This document shows positions 1-12,240 of a stretch of 64,000 nt of DNA, piece by piece. Below the pieces are notes generated by a model that worked only from the letters and a program-made list of their open reading frames with translations, ran no database searches and had not been told where the DNA came from. The stretch comes from Sipunculus nudus. Lineage: Eukaryota > Annelida > Sipuncula > Golfingiida > Sipunculidae. Position 1 is the first letter of the stretch. Every line of letters begins with the position of its first letter. The stretch is from NCBI GenBank assembly GCA_026874595.1, contig CM049316.1:63655176-63719175 (forward strand), given 5' to 3'. A program made the position numbers and the translations under genes.

Positions 1-540
1 ATTTCCATTTTATATTAATTTCATATGACGTAATTATGCTTCATTTAAATGTCACTGAAATAAAGTGCAAATTGAAGACCTGGATAAGTAAGTGCATGAA
101 GATATGTAGGCCTACATGCAATTGTCCTCTAAGATACCAGAATGTACTGCTATGAAATCATAGTAACTAGGCATGATTTTAATAAGCATTGTTGGACTTA
201 CGTAGGCCTATATATTTGAATAACATAACCTACATTAAAATGTACTGTGAAAACATGTTTCTTTGGTGTTACTTCACAGTTTAGTATCGTTTTCCCACGT
301 TTATAAACTTTGGTATTATGTGCATTATCCCCAATAGCACATTTTAAAAACACCTTTCCAACAATAAAAAATATTGATTTTCCGTTATTTTATATTCTTG
401 TTAATAACGATTTGTTTACATTAATGTGCATAGGCCTATTTATTATATATGTAATAAATTATTGTTCCACTAGTACTACCAGTGTTCTCATTGTTTCTGA
501 TCCCTGCGGGAAAAAAATCGATTCTAATGCATACATATTG
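1..540. other. No feature seen
   Basis: AT-rich sequence with a few GTAGGCCTA words; the open frames look random. Confidence 0.5.
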
Positions 541-613
541 CATGACGTGAGAGGATGTTTCCAGGTAACTCTTGCATGACGTGAGAGGATGTTTCCAGGT
601 AACTCCCCCCCCC
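541..613. repeat. 36-bp tandem duplication
   Basis: TGCATGACGTGAGAGGATGT...CAGGTAACTC is present twice in direct tandem, then runs into a poly(C) tract. Confidence 0.9.
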
Positions 614-694
614 CCCCCCACCCCCCCACCACCACCCCCACAAAAAAAAAAAGAATAATTCGCCAGTCGGCACAGCATCTCATGACGCTTCTTA

Positions 695-800
695 TAATAA
701 ACACGCCAGACTCAGTCACGTGAACCATGTCCATTTAAAAGAATTTACAAAATAAACACGCCAGACCCAGTCACGTGAACCTTGCCGATGTAAAAGTAGA
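695..800. repeat. ~60-bp tandem duplication
   Basis: AATAAACACGCCAGAC, CAGTCACGTGAACC and a spaced ATTTAAAAG / ATGTAAAAG occur twice in tandem, slightly diverged. Confidence 0.8.
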
Positions 801-1262
801 TACGATTGGGTGAGAAAAGTTTACAGCGTCAGTGCGTCACCGCTGGCTGAGGGATGACGCGGTAAAATTGGACCGTTCAGGAAAAAAAACCCAAACAGAC
901 GTGTCGTCTTGCATCTTAATTGTCCAGTAAATGTTTTATTTATTTTTATTTTTCCGTTATATTGACTAGATAGGATAATTCTGCAACTAAAGTCTGGAAA
1001 ACCGCCTCGTTAATGTACCTTGTGTGCTACATATTGCTAAATTCACTCATTATCGCTCAATCACCGTCAGCCGCGGGGGCGGGTACTACAAAAGAAATTG
1101 CATGGATACCCTCAATTAAGAAAATAAGAGTTTTCACAAGTGTAAGACATTTTGGTTTTGATTTTCTATTTCAAATTTTAGTACCATCGCACTGTTTCGA
1201 ATGGGAAAGATTTGGATATATCAACGTTTATTTAGGCTAATCGTTGATCGAACCAAGTGCAC
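801..1262. other. No feature seen
   Basis: Mixed sequence; a 75-codon open frame at 1013-1240 shows no recognisable protein. Confidence 0.4.
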
Positions 1263-2720
1263 ACCTGTTTACCTGTCGCACCTGGATTTTTACCTGGGCA
1301 GATAAACGCGACAGACCAACTAAACAGCAATTTTATTATTGCATGAAATGTTAACAAACAGGGTAGACACATTTTTCCAGATTTTATTTTAAAATCAGTC
1401 GGCGATTTGTTTTTGCCTGCACATGTAAATATATATTAATTTGACATAAAAAGGTATATTACAGGTAACCAGATAATTAGTGCATTTCACACCCATAAAT
1501 TATATATTTTGCACATTGGAACAAAGTAAATAGTTTTTATTGCAATGTCCCTTATAACAAGTATAATATATAATTTAAATTAAAAAAATGAGAATTTACC
1601 TTTATTTACCTGATCTTACCTGTGCAGGTGAGTAAACTTTTACAGGTAGAAATTGGCAAAATTGAAATCCGCAAGTCTCGTCGCTGTGCAGTTAATTAAA
1701 AGATAGCTTCTGCATATTGTTTTAACTCCTTCAAAATTTTCCTCTCCACTTTTAAAATGAAAAGTTGTCTTTATATTCTGTACTTACAAAGGTAATTAAA
1801 TCTGTTTAAGATCAAAGGTATCATTTCAGGTAACCCAATAAATAGTGCAGTTAGTACCTATAATTCATAAATTTTACACATGGCACTCAAAATTAAGTTG
1901 TATGTTTTTTTTTCTCCCTTATTACATGTATAAAATATATACTTCATGAAAAAAATAATTTACCTGTATTTACCTGAACTCACCTGTACAGGTGAGTATG
2001 TTTTTATGTGTAACCGTAACCAAAATTATCAATTTATGTTTTACATGTCTGAAAAATCAAAATATAATGGTTTTACACAGTTGACACTTGTTTATCCATA
2101 TTCTTCTCAGCCACTTTTCAGCATGATTTTGTCACTGCCACAGGTAATTAGATCAGTTGAAGAACAAAGGTACTATTCACATAGGTAACTTAATTACTGT
2201 ATTAAAAGCACCTGTTCTTATATCAAAATGAATTATACAGTCCATAAATAGAGAAGGTATTAATTTATAGTAACTATATTGATGAACAAGGTGTTTGCTA
2301 ACATATTCAGAAAAAAAAAAATTTACCTTTACTTACCTGTACAGGTAAACATATGTGTTATATGTTAATAATCATAGAATGTGCTCTTTGGGTCAGCAAG
2401 CTTTTCAGGTGAAAAATATTTGATTTCCACAGAAAAATCCAATTTTACTTGCACATTCTGGTTCGTTGGTGGTTCCCTTTCCAGTATTAAACCAAATCAT
2501 TTACCTTTTTCTTACCTTTAATTAATAATTACCTTAGAGTGAAAAAAAATCCTTAAATTTCCCTGTTTTTATCAAATGGTTAATGGGTTACCTGAACAGG
2601 ATGAAAGGGGTCATTTTGGTGATATACCAGTGAGTGGAAATACAGTTAGTACAGATTTACCTGTTTTTACCTGTATATACCTTAGCTACATACATATCAA
2701 ACCAGGTATGTAGAAAATAA
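1263..2720. repeat. ~360-bp satellite of paired ACCTG/CAGGT motifs
   Basis: Core copies at about 1597, 1959, 2322 and 2657 (spacing 362, 363, 335). Each core has TTTACCT(G/T) words in tandem followed by an inverted CAGGTGAGTA-like word. At 1978-1997 the core is a perfect 20-bp palindrome, ACTCACCTGTACAGGTGAGT. Linkers carry CAGGTAACC and ATAAT(A)TAGTGCA words. Mostly AT-rich between cores. Confidence 0.8.
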
Positions 2721-3000
2721 ATAAAATAACATGATGGACATATACCTGACAGTAAAAGCTGAAAATTTCACAAAGATACCTTTAACGGTTACTGAGTTAA
2801 TGTCTCTTATATAGATTCATGTCAAAATGTGGAAAAAATGCAAAATAAATCTGAACAGTAGGAGTGTGACAATCCACAGGCTAATCTGAACAGTAAAGGG
2901 TTAATGAAGAATCGAATGTTATTTTACGAACATGTATCTCGCGAATGGCAGCACCCTCACAAAATTCACAAAAAGTGCATGCATGTAAAAATTTCTGGTT

Positions 3001-3321
3001 TTACAGTACTACTTGAGAACTACCAACCTCTTGGTGGTCACAGTTGCGATGACACTCGTCCTCCTGTAACCTCTGGTACATGGCCTGAGCCAGCGACCTC
3101 CTTGGCATTATCATCGTAGCTGGTGCTTGCTCACAGCGACACTGTGATGATGAGTGGTATTGTCCAACAGCGCCACCTGTGTGTGCTAATGCTGTATCAC
3201 TCTCATAAGTTTGATGTTGTGTGTTCTGATAATGTCCATCAGACAAGGCCATCAAAGATGTCAACACACCAGTTAAAAGTAAAATGCACCAGAATGTGCC
3301 TTCAATATCAGTCAAACACAT
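3001..3321 (-). CDS. Hypothetical 106-aa protein with N-terminal hydrophobic segment
   Basis: ATG at 3321, TAA at 3003-3001, with an in-frame TGA 12 nt upstream of the ATG. Residues 10-27 (TFWCILLLTGVLTSLMAL) look like a signal peptide or membrane anchor. The remainder is polar, with a CRC pair and an ECHRNCDHQ segment. Base composition is clearly more GC-rich than the surroundings. The plus strand of the same stretch also holds a short open frame behind a good acceptor-like TTTTACAG, so the strand is not certain. I do not recognise a family. No TATA box or poly(A) signal seen nearby. Confidence 0.28.
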   Translation of the reverse strand: MCLTDIEGTFWCILLLTGVLTSLMALSDGHYQNTQHQTYESDTALAHTGGAVGQYHSSSQCRCEQAPATMIMPRRSLAQAMYQRLQEDECHRNCDHQEVGSSQVVL

Positions 3322-3529
3322 TGACCATCATATATGGCAGCATGTATAGAATCCAGTCCACATGGGAGAATGTGAAAAATTAACAAAATTTCTCGGAGTG
3401 ACTCCGTGTCCCGTGTCACTTTATATGGACCATGACCGTCGCTGTTTTACCTCAGTTGTTTCTGCAGTCTGAAACATGAGAGAAATATAAGAATAGTTAG
3501 TACATAATGAGAATAGCATGCAAAGACGT

Positions 3530-3603
3530 AATAACAGAATGGGATTTGAACCACCCTCAGAAGCAGTCTCCTTTACCAACTGTGCCATGTGGGTAAACTG
3601 CAA
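3530..3603 (-). mobile_element. Possible decayed tRNA-like SINE head
   Basis: Minus strand carries TGGCACAGTTGG (A box) and GGTTCAAATCC (B box), but only about 35 nt apart and without a closing acceptor stem. So it is not a functional tRNA. Confidence 0.35.
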
Positions 3604-3796
3604 GCCAAAAGAAAGCCTAAATATTCACGTCTATTCAAACTACTGTGACTGAAATGTACACCAGAATCTGTACTCATGTCCATATATGGAACTTAACTGT
3701 ACCCTTAACTAAACTCTGATATAACTGCTTCTTTAAAGTTGTTATATTCCACTAATTTGTTGATTAAAACCTTAAAGTAATACAATTTCTTAAAAA

Positions 3797-4306
3797 AAGG
3801 GGCCTGGACCCAGTTGTGGCTCTGTTGTAAACACAGAGCCACAGGTCTATGCCTTCATTTATTTAGCGGGCGGGAATGTGCATATACTGTTAGATGATGG
3901 TGAGCTGGGATGGGTGATTGTTTCAACCAGCCGTGTGTAGTGCATGTGTTACATCATAATGCGGACTTCCTGACCCACCCAGCAGAAATGTGACATGTTC
4001 ACCTGGCCAGCTGAAACAATCCAGTGCATAACCCTGGTAACAACCCCTATATCCAGTGGGGATGTGTAGCGCCAGTAGTCCAGTTACGAGGACCATTGTC
4101 ACACTCACAGCAGTGATGATCAGTGTAACACTGCACTGCAAACCGTTGGCTCAAACAATCGCCCTGGTTCACCACACTCAAGATAAGATACATGTACTTA
4201 AACTGAGTGCGCGTGCGCCGTCAGAAACTGCATGCGTTCCTGTCTGCTAGATAAATGAAGGCAGGGGCCTGTGGCTCTGTGTTTACAACAGGGGCTAAAA
4301 GGGGGC
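3797..4306. mobile_element. MITE with ~60-bp inverted ends that carry their own hairpin
   Basis: Left arm (3797-3875) and right arm (4236-4306) are inverted copies sharing TGTTGTAAACACAGAGCCAC, GCCTTCATTTAT and a GCAGACAGGA-like end. The left arm also folds on itself (GTGGCTCTGT / ACAGAGCCAC). A second inverted pair lies inside: GGTGATTGTTTCAACCAGCC near 3914 and GGCTCAAACAATCGCC near 4148. No transposase. Confidence 0.8.
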
Positions 4307-5255
4307 TCAGACTTTGGTGGTTTCACTTACGGATGTCTCTATCTAGATTCCTGCTGCCTGATTTTTTTTTACGTACAGAGGCTTACTGAATGAACGGTCA
4401 TGAAATCTGATGTTTTCTTGGTTATGCGTGGCCTGTTGGTTGTCCTGCGTGATTTTCCAGAAGCCAAATCCTGGCAGTCAGTTTTCTTTCGGTTCCGTGA
4501 TCCTAATTACCATAATGACTCTAAAATCAACACCAAACTTAGTCTGATAACCTGCTCAAACTGGTTTTGATTGCACTAACGAAAGGCGGGTTATACGGAA
4601 ATAATATGAAAGGGTACACGTCTAATTTAGGGGATTTTAGCTACCGCAATGACTCCAAAACAAATGTTTCAAAACATATTTCACTCATAACTACATGTAG
4701 ATACTTTCAGCTTTTATGAAGAACACAGCGGTTTTCACCAACATGAATATTATTGGATATATGATTTGCCCTCGTTTCTGATTTTGAATTCCACTGCGGT
4801 GCTCTCGATGAAGAGACCTCTGGTGGCATATGAATAAATCTATTTATGACCTTTCCTGTTTGAAATAAATTTTTATATGCCAAAATTGAGTTGAGCCCCG
4901 GATGATCTAGTTAATTAGAATCGTAAATGCAGGTATACACATTCTAGTTCAAATAACAGACTATTTCTGGTTATAGAGTGTTGAATAACTGTATAATGGT
5001 ATATATACTTTAGGTATAATTATGTACATTATGCACAATATTTCTTTTCAGAGCAGTATGTCCATTCAGTGCATCAGGAACATTGGCATATCTTCGACAA
5101 CATTATTAAAATATTTACAAATATTTTCCAGTTATGATTAGGTATACTCAAAGAAACGTTTTTAATTTTAAGTAAACTTTGTATTATATAAGATTCAGCG
5201 CAGCTGCCTTTTTTTCCAAATTGGGCCTATATATCTACCAAGTCTTTATTCAGAG
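4307..5255. other. No feature seen
   Basis: AT-rich; no convincing frame, RNA or repeat. Confidence 0.4.
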
Positions 5256-6214
5256 ATCCCAGATAGCATGCAAACAAGGGACCCATGTGGGACCAATATG
5301 TACAAACCCATGGGTCCCATATGGGCTAACCCAGTGGGCACCCGTGACTTTTTGCTCCCGGGTCCAATGTTGGCTAGGACGTGGGGCCAACATGGGTATA
5401 CATGTGGGCCCATGGAGGGTACCAGGTGGGGCCTGTATATGGGGCCCACGAATGGCTACCAATGGGCTAAACAGGGGCAGACACAAGGGTCCTTGGAGGG
5501 TTTGTCACTACATGCAAACAAGGGACCCTTGAGGTACATGTCCATGGGCCCCATATGGGCTAACCCCGTGGGCACCCGTGATTTTTTGCTCCCGGGTCCA
5601 ATGTTGGCTAGGACGTGGGGCCAACATGGGTACACATGTGGGCCCATGGAGGGTACCAGGCGGGGTCTGTATATGGGGCCCACGAATGGCTACCAATGGG
5701 CTAAACAGGGGCAGACACATGGGTCCTTGGAGGAATTGTCATTACATGCAAACAAGGGACCCTTGTGGTACACGCAATGGGCCCCATATGGGCTAACCCC
5801 GTGGGCACCCGTGACTTTTTGCTCCCGGGTCCAATGTTGGCTAGGACGTGGGGCCAACATGGGTACACATGTGGGCCCATGGAGGGTACCAGGCGGGGTC
5901 TGTATATGGGGCCCACGAATGGCTACCAATGGGCTAAACAGGGGAAAACACATGGGTCCTTGGATGGTTTGTCACTACATGCAAACAAGGGACCCTTGTG
6001 GTACATGTCCATGGGCCCCATATGGGCTAACCCCGTGGGCACCCGTGACTTTTTGCTCCCGGGTCCAATGTTGGCTAGGACGTTGGGCCAACATGTGTAC
6101 ACATGTGGGCCCATGGAGGGTAACAGGCGGGGTCTGTATATGGGGCCCAAGAATTGCTACCAATGGGCTAAACAGGAGCAGACACAAGGGTCCTTGGAGT
6201 GTTTATCACTGCAT
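5256..6214. repeat. GC-rich tandem array, four units of 234-244 bp
   Basis: The anchor CATGCAAACAAGGGACC/CATGCAAAC starts at 5267, 5511, 5745, 5978 and (end) 6212. Units are full of nested palindromic words (GGGCCCAT, CATGTGGG, CATATGGG). The left edge, ATCCCAGATAGCATGC, is the complement of the word that closes the 14.5-18.3-kb array (TGCTATCAGGGAT), so the two arrays probably belong to one element family. Confidence 0.9.
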
Positions 6215-6454
6215 GCAAACGGAGTTGATATAAATAAAGTTGGATTAAACCAATAAAGGATTATTTAAATTGATTTTTTAAAAATCATATATAAGTGAAT
6301 ATTTACCAGCCCTAGATAATACAATATGTGTTTTGGACAATTTTTCTTTGTTCTTGAAAGCATGAGCATGATTTATTCGTTCCAGAATAATATGTACAAA
6401 CTTGCCACTTTATCTTACATGAATGGTACAACTGGTCACAAAAACTAACACAAG
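6215..6454. other. No feature seen
   Basis: AT-rich spacer between the array and a SINE. Confidence 0.4.
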
Positions 6455-6612
6455 GCATTCTCCATGGCAAGGATGGTGGCGTGTGGTAATCTGTTAGGGG
6501 GGAGGAAACAGGGGGACCTGGACAGGCCACTACAACTCGCTCTCATAGCCACTCGGGATTGAACTCAGGTCACCAGGTGCCAGCAGGGAACGCTTACCGT
6601 TTTACCACTTTT
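6455..6612 (-). mobile_element. tRNA-derived SINE
   Basis: Minus strand: GTGGTAAAACGGTAAGCG (A box), CCTGCTGGCACCTGGTGACC, then GAGTTCAATCCCGAG (B box), followed by a non-tRNA body. Box spacing fits a pol III promoter; no acceptor stem. Confidence 0.6.
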
Positions 6613-6639
6613 CTGTTTTCACTGTGTAATACAGTGGTG

Positions 6640-7030
6640 ATCCGATTAATCGATTGATGACTGGTCTTTTTTTCCAAAATTAATTAATCGATTGCATTTT
6701 GCAAAACGGGTAATATGATTATGCATGCATATGCAAAAAATCCTGTCAGAGATATGCGAACACAAAATAACAATGTATAGCGAACAGCATCACAACAGAA
6801 CCTTGCGGCAGCCAACAATCGTCCGTCGGCAAGTTCGACTTGGCTACGGGTGAATGGATTGTTTCATTATGAATAGTGATGTACAAGTCAGACTATTTAC
6901 TAGGGTCAATATTTATGGTACTAGTATACAGTAGATTACACGGAAATATAGAAAGTACATAAAATAATCGATTAAATTATCGATCATCAGCCGTTTTTAT
7001 TTTATAATCGATTATGATTTTAAAACCATT
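6640..7030. mobile_element. AATCGATT-ended MITE, copy 1
   Basis: Opens with GATTAATCGATTGATGACTGGTC and closes with ATAATCGATTATGATTTTA; AATCGATT words cluster at both ends. Interior words GATTATGCATGCA and GATGTACAAGT are shared with 56890-57305. Confidence 0.65.
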
Positions 7031-7549
7031 TCCTACAACTTATATATATACACACACACACACATTTGAAAAGCTCAGAGGATATAGACCTGCTCACTGG
7101 TGATAATTACATATTAACTATATATTTGTCATACTAATAATGTGTACTTTTATGGACAATGTCAAAGGTGGAGGTGTCTCTCATGATCAAATAATTCTAG
7201 AAGTATCCTTATTTCAGCTATGTGACAGTGATATGTGCATAAAATAATCATGGAACCTGTCACTTATAAAACAAGGAATAATGTGATACACATTTTATTT
7301 ATTAGCTGAAATAAAATGCTCCCAAAACAAGGCATACAGGCCTAATGCGAACCTGTACAAAGTTTGGGAGTATGAATGGAGGTTTATTTTTTAAATTTAA
7401 AAATTGTTCCTCTTATGTCCTGCATATCTACCTTCGTCATTATGATTTCAGCAAAATGGACGTTTCAGACCTGCATTTTTCGGCCTAAGACATTATAAAA
7501 CTAGGATGTATCAGTCAGGATATTTCGGATATGTTTTCTTTTCTTTTTT
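7031..7549. other. No feature seen
   Basis: Short TA/CA run at 7040-7063, otherwise unassigned AT-rich sequence. Confidence 0.4.
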
Positions 7550-7800
7550 TGCCAGGGATGATTATTGGGACGGATGAACGCGCAATTTGGTAGCATAGTT
7601 TCGGACAAGAAAATTTTTTAAATGTTTAGCCAAGAAATAAGCAAATCCCGATAGAATTTTTTAGATGACTAATTTTTTTGCAAAAAAAAAAATGGTGATG
7701 CTAGCTCCTGCCCTTTTTGAGATAGCTAAGCCGCACGACGGACGACGGCACACCATCGCATAAGCTCACAGATTTGCTATAAATGCAAACCAAGTTTTTT
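7550..7800 (+). mobile_element. Element tail with GACGGACGACGG ... CATCGCATAAGCTCAC, copy 1
   Basis: Shares GGTGATGCTAGCTCC, AAATCCCGATAGA, the ACGACGG run and CATCGCATAAGCTCACAG..TTGCTA with 8222-8700. Tails of this style are common in bivalve and other lophotrochozoan genomes. Confidence 0.6.
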
Positions 7801-7844
7801 TTTCAAAGAGTTGAAAGATATAGTTCCACTAGTTCTAATCTGGG

Positions 7845-7922
7845 CATTCTGCGTCTAGACGATGTGTCCAGACGTCTAGACGATGTGTCTATGTCTAGAG
7901 GTGTAGATTTTCTAGACACCAA
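7845..7922. repeat. TCTAGACG/GATGTGTC short repeat
   Basis: GTCTAGACGATGTGTC occurs twice, with partial palindromic TCTAGA words around it. Confidence 0.6.
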
Positions 7923-8221
7923 ACAGAGCCAGGTCAGTTACCATGGTGATGTCTGGACCTAACCTGGTTGAACTGAGTGACCTCCTGACTTGGCATTTTG
8001 AAACTTGACATGTCAAATCTGTTTTCAAACACTGAAAGCCTTTTCCAATTGGCTACACTGGCAAAAGCTGCATTTACCCAATCTATTCTTATAAAACTGA
8101 CAGAACCCTACCATTGAATAATTCTTGTAAAGTTTAAACCAATCAGCTTAACAGTTTCATCATAAAACTGTATAGGCTAGAAGAGTCTAAAATTACATTT
8201 TTGCTTGTAAAAAAGTCAATG

Positions 8222-8700
8222 TTAGTGGCGCCACCAATACCTCAATTTAAGATATGACTTATGTGATAAAACATTTGCATAAAATTTGGTGATGCTAGCT
8301 CCAGAAGTTACTGAGGTCATTTTCATTTTAGTGTGCGTTTTTGGACAGATGACTAAGTTTAACCTCCTGTAACTCGGCCAAAAATCTCCGAACTGGAACC
8401 ATTCGAACAAACTTGAGAGAGATTGTTCCAGGGATAATTTCTATTAAATATTGGACAATTTGCTTGGACAGTTTCGGAGAAGAAGATTTTTAAATCTTTT
8501 TTAGCGTTTTCCCTATTAAATCTAAGAAAATACAGTTAAAAAAAAATAAACAAAATCCGATAGAGTTTTTCAGGTGACTGATTATTTGCAAAAAAAAAAT
8601 TATAGCTATGGTTAACGTACAGACGACGCACGACACAAGACGCACTTACGCACGACGGCGCATCATCGCATAAGCTCGCAGGTTGGCTAAAAATTGAAAA
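8222..8700 (+). mobile_element. Element with ACGACG tail, copy 2
   Basis: Longer relative of 7550-7800, with GTGGCGCCACCAATACC at its start and CGCATCATCGCATAAGCTCGCAGG at its end. No protein. Confidence 0.55.
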
Positions 8701-8855
8701 TTTTATTTTCAAATGAACATAAGCTAAATCTGATAAGTATACATGTATATTGTACTCACTGTGTAAAACATTAATATTTTGGCCTCTTATCGTTAATAAT
8801 GCAATCATGAAAAAAATTATGTGCTTAAGATAAGTTTGGATAGAGGGAGGAGGAG

Positions 8856-8860
<5 letters not shown>

Positions 8861-8903
<43 letters not shown>

Positions 8904-8914
8904 GGGGGGGGGGG
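8861..8914. repeat. (GA)n followed by poly(G)
   Basis: GA repeat 8861-8898, then a 12-G run 8903-8914; a GGA-rich lead-in precedes. Confidence 0.95.
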
Positions 8915-9329
8915 TATTAAACAATGCTTATAGGAAAAGAGTTGATTAAACAAAGAAGATGGACAGATGGCACTGGTCCCTTTATGTCACATACTGCTGA
9001 GGCAAGAACATAATATGTTTCAATTATATCCTTTTTTTATTACACTGATTTTTTTTCTCATTTAATAAATCCTTATAAATATATTTGCTATTAAACTAAT
9101 GGGCCAGTCCACAGGTGCAGGTGCTCAATGGCAAGAGAAAGGGGGTGTTACTGGTGAGAGGTGAAATTTAAGGCAACAGTACTTACGGGAGGAAATGTTT
9201 ATTCATAATTGTAACAAATTTAAAAAAAGACAGACAGGTGGAAAAACAAAGCCAATCACTTTATTTTATCTTATGCTTAGGCAGGAAAATAATGAAAAAA
9301 TATTTGCATAAGATCCTCATTCTTTTCAT

Positions 9330-9620
9330 CACATCAATCTTTTTTTCAAGTTTATAAATATTATACATTAGCAATATATAATATATATATCTGAATATAT
9401 AAGTTGATTTACAATTCTTAATAGCATCTTCATTTATCCCAAATTTTGTCCAAAAACAACACATTATACATTCACATGTATTATTTTTTTACCACTAATA
9501 ATATATATATTTTATAAATTTGCAAAACAATAAATATCTGAAAATTTAACTTGATTCAGAATTTACAATTTTAAATTGCACCTTCATTAATCCATAATTT
9601 GGCTCATATATTATCATATT
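9330..9620. repeat. AT-rich ~165-bp diverged duplication
   Basis: ATATATATATCTGAA..., TTGATT, GAATTTACAATT and CTTCATTAATCC-like words recur in two successive blocks. Confidence 0.5.
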
Positions 9621-11959
9621 ACGTATCCTGTTGGGTTTAATTTTATTTTAATTTGTCAAAATTATTGAAAAGGGAATTAATTTATTTAGAGTATATCATA
9701 ATGTCTAGAAAACCAAGTGAGCTTTACATTTCAATATAATTTCTGTGTCAATTAAGGAAGAATTCAAACGATAGGTTTCACATTACATTTGGTGCCGGAG
9801 GGGGGGGGGGGGGTTGATATGAAAATTAATGTACACTTGTTACAGCAGGGGGTGTCTCAAGTGACCCATTATGAATCAGGTAAGCAGAGAGAGATGCATT
9901 GAATGCCCTCCAGTGACCAAAGTTGGCTGCATGACAATGCAATTGACACAATAAGAGCCTCTAAAAAATATTTCAATAACTAGCTTAATTTTGCAATTAC
10001 ACACTTAAGTCTTTCTTGCAAACCCTTCGTACGGCTGCGTGGCAGAACAACGTTAACCAGGTTGGAACGATCATGTTAGTTAAGCTTGATTGAGCGCGGT
10101 TTGCTTCTGGATTGGCGTACAAAACAGTGTCCGATCTAGAGCACGGGAGGTATAGGGCTATTTCCGATCGTGTATATTTTAACGCAGCCCCCCCCCCCCC
10201 CATATTTATTACGTATTATGCCAAAAAATTTATTTGATAATAGCCAGTTATTCTACTTGTAACGATGGACCGCTTACTTTTGAAAACATTCAAAATAATA
10301 TCAGCGAGGTTTGTAATATTCTCCACGAGGTGTCCGAAAATGTCCGGCTTTTATATGGTCCTGCCGAGATCAGTTTCGGAATCATCCTCCACGGAGGGTC
10401 ACGGACTATAGCGACATTCTTGACATCGCATGGATAAATCCTCTACAGGCAATCCTAAGGCTGAAGGCGGAAAAAGCCGACCTATTTAAATCTCTTTGTT
10501 AAAATGGCTGCGACATGTGACTATGAGGTTTTGATTTTGAAAATTCAGAATGAAATAAGCTAATTTGGATATCCGATCGCCATATACCTATGCTTGCAGC
10601 ATCGCATTTGTGAGCACTGGAATTGTTGCACATGCCCGGACTATTTCCCGCTATGAAACCACATGAATGAAACTACACTCGCATGCGCGTAGTGTACTAT
10701 GAATCTCTGATTGGCTCTCTTTCTAGGGCTGCTGGGCGATCGCAGCTAATCGCATGGAAGCCCGGTAGGTCGTCTTATGCAAATAAACTCTTTAATCAAA
10801 TATACACACAATGAAAATGCTAAAAATTGCGATAGGCACCTGTGTTATTTGTGGCCAATGCCGCGTTATACCGCTATTCTAAGGGCTCCGAATCGTTTGT
10901 TGCAAAAAAAAAAAATTCTAAAATGATGTTCATCAGTATATACCTACGTTTGATATATTTGTTTATATTAGTTTGTTATTTTTCCTTGCATTTGTTTACA
11001 TTTCTAAGGGGTAAACTTTTAATTAATTTGATATATATGATTAAATTCCCGACTGGTATAGTTTCACCATATTTTACATATTGTGTTTTTTTTTTAAATG
11101 TGTTTCTGAAGTTTTTTTTTCGATGATTGACAACAGATAGATCCTATCTTAAAGATGTTTTAAGTGATATTTTAAAGAAAAAGACTGTTTGCTTATTTTT
11201 CTTGATTTCTGACTGGGTGGCTCTGATGAACCCTGATATTGCTAACATGTGCGTTTGTAATTCGAATTGTATATTACATGGCTATTTTTATTTGCCTGAA
11301 CTTTCCTTTACTTGTTGTTAGCTTTTTATTGCCACCGACTATATAACATACTTCAAATTAATAGTTTAATTTGCAACAAGTGTCCTATACCGATTATTAT
11401 TAACTTTCAAGTTGTTTAAGTAAGAAAAATAGATTGATTGGTTTTACAAAAATGGACTGATTAGTTTTACAAAAATGTTTAAATTGATAAAAGTTTAAAA
11501 AGAAAAAATCTTGATTTTTTAAAAGTTTTTCACTGGCCCATCAAGAAAATAATGAGGATATCCTGTAGATACTGAGAATACTTTATTTGCACTAATCACT
11601 GTAAAAGGGAACATATAGTTCCTATCTATTCATGTCATCATTTGCAAAATTTATATGGAAAAATGGCAGTTTTTATATCTTTAATGTTTGAATTATATTT
11701 ATTTTTTTATTTTTTCCCTTCTCCTTCCCATCACTGTTCATTTCTTTGTTCGAGATACTTTTTATTAAATATGTAAGGCCTTATAATTAAGAAAGGGCTC
11801 ACAACTTCAAGAAATTACACAATAATGACTAATTTCTGGTATGTACATGGCAAATATATAGAGAAATATTTATATCAAATATGATCAATATCAGATCAGA
11901 AGTTTTGATGATCTTGAAAGTTAAGAACTGGCTTTAAATGGAAAATTTAATTTTTACCT
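9621..11959. other. No confirmed feature
   Basis: Holds poly(G) (9798-9813), poly(C) (10188-10200) and a CpG-richer patch (10280-10780) with GCATGCGCG and GATTGGCT words. The patch could be a promoter, but no exon can be supported next to it. Confidence 0.3.
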
Positions 11960-12165
11960 AAATATTTTTAAAAAGGAACGAAGTTGAGCGACCAAATTTT
12001 CGGTATGGTAGGGTTTTTTTGGGAGGACATCTTACCATATGCCGCATTTCGGATTCATATGTCCAACGGTTACAAAAAATACCCTACTAACGGACGGACG
12101 CCCGGACGACGGACAATGGACATGGCTACAGCTCAGATGACTTTTAGTTAGCTGAGCTCAACATA
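11960..12165 (+). mobile_element. ACGGACGACGG-tailed element fragment
   Basis: CTAACGGACGGACGCCCGGACGACGGACA, then GGCTACAGCTCAGATGACTTTTAGTTAGCTGAGCTC-like sequence. It is the same closing module as at 33120-33225. Confidence 0.55.
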
Positions 12166-12240
12166 TAATTATCCCTAGACTGAATGGGAAATTTTCAAAG
12201 CAAATAAATCACTCTGAACATAATATTAAGGACTTCATAC

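Noticed and set aside
5268-6233. Open frame of 321 codons, with other long frames on both strands
   Set aside because: The tandem unit is mostly 234 bp (divisible by 3) and GC-rich without stops in several frames at once. The repeated translation is a by-product of the array.
6455-6612. tRNA gene
   Set aside because: A and B boxes are present but no acceptor stem or anticodon arm closes; a SINE fits better. The same applies at 3530-3603, 23515-23770, 26484-26600 and 47935-48192.
10504-10563. ATGGCTGCGACA start in good context
   Set aside because: Only 19 codons before a stop and no consensus donor within it.
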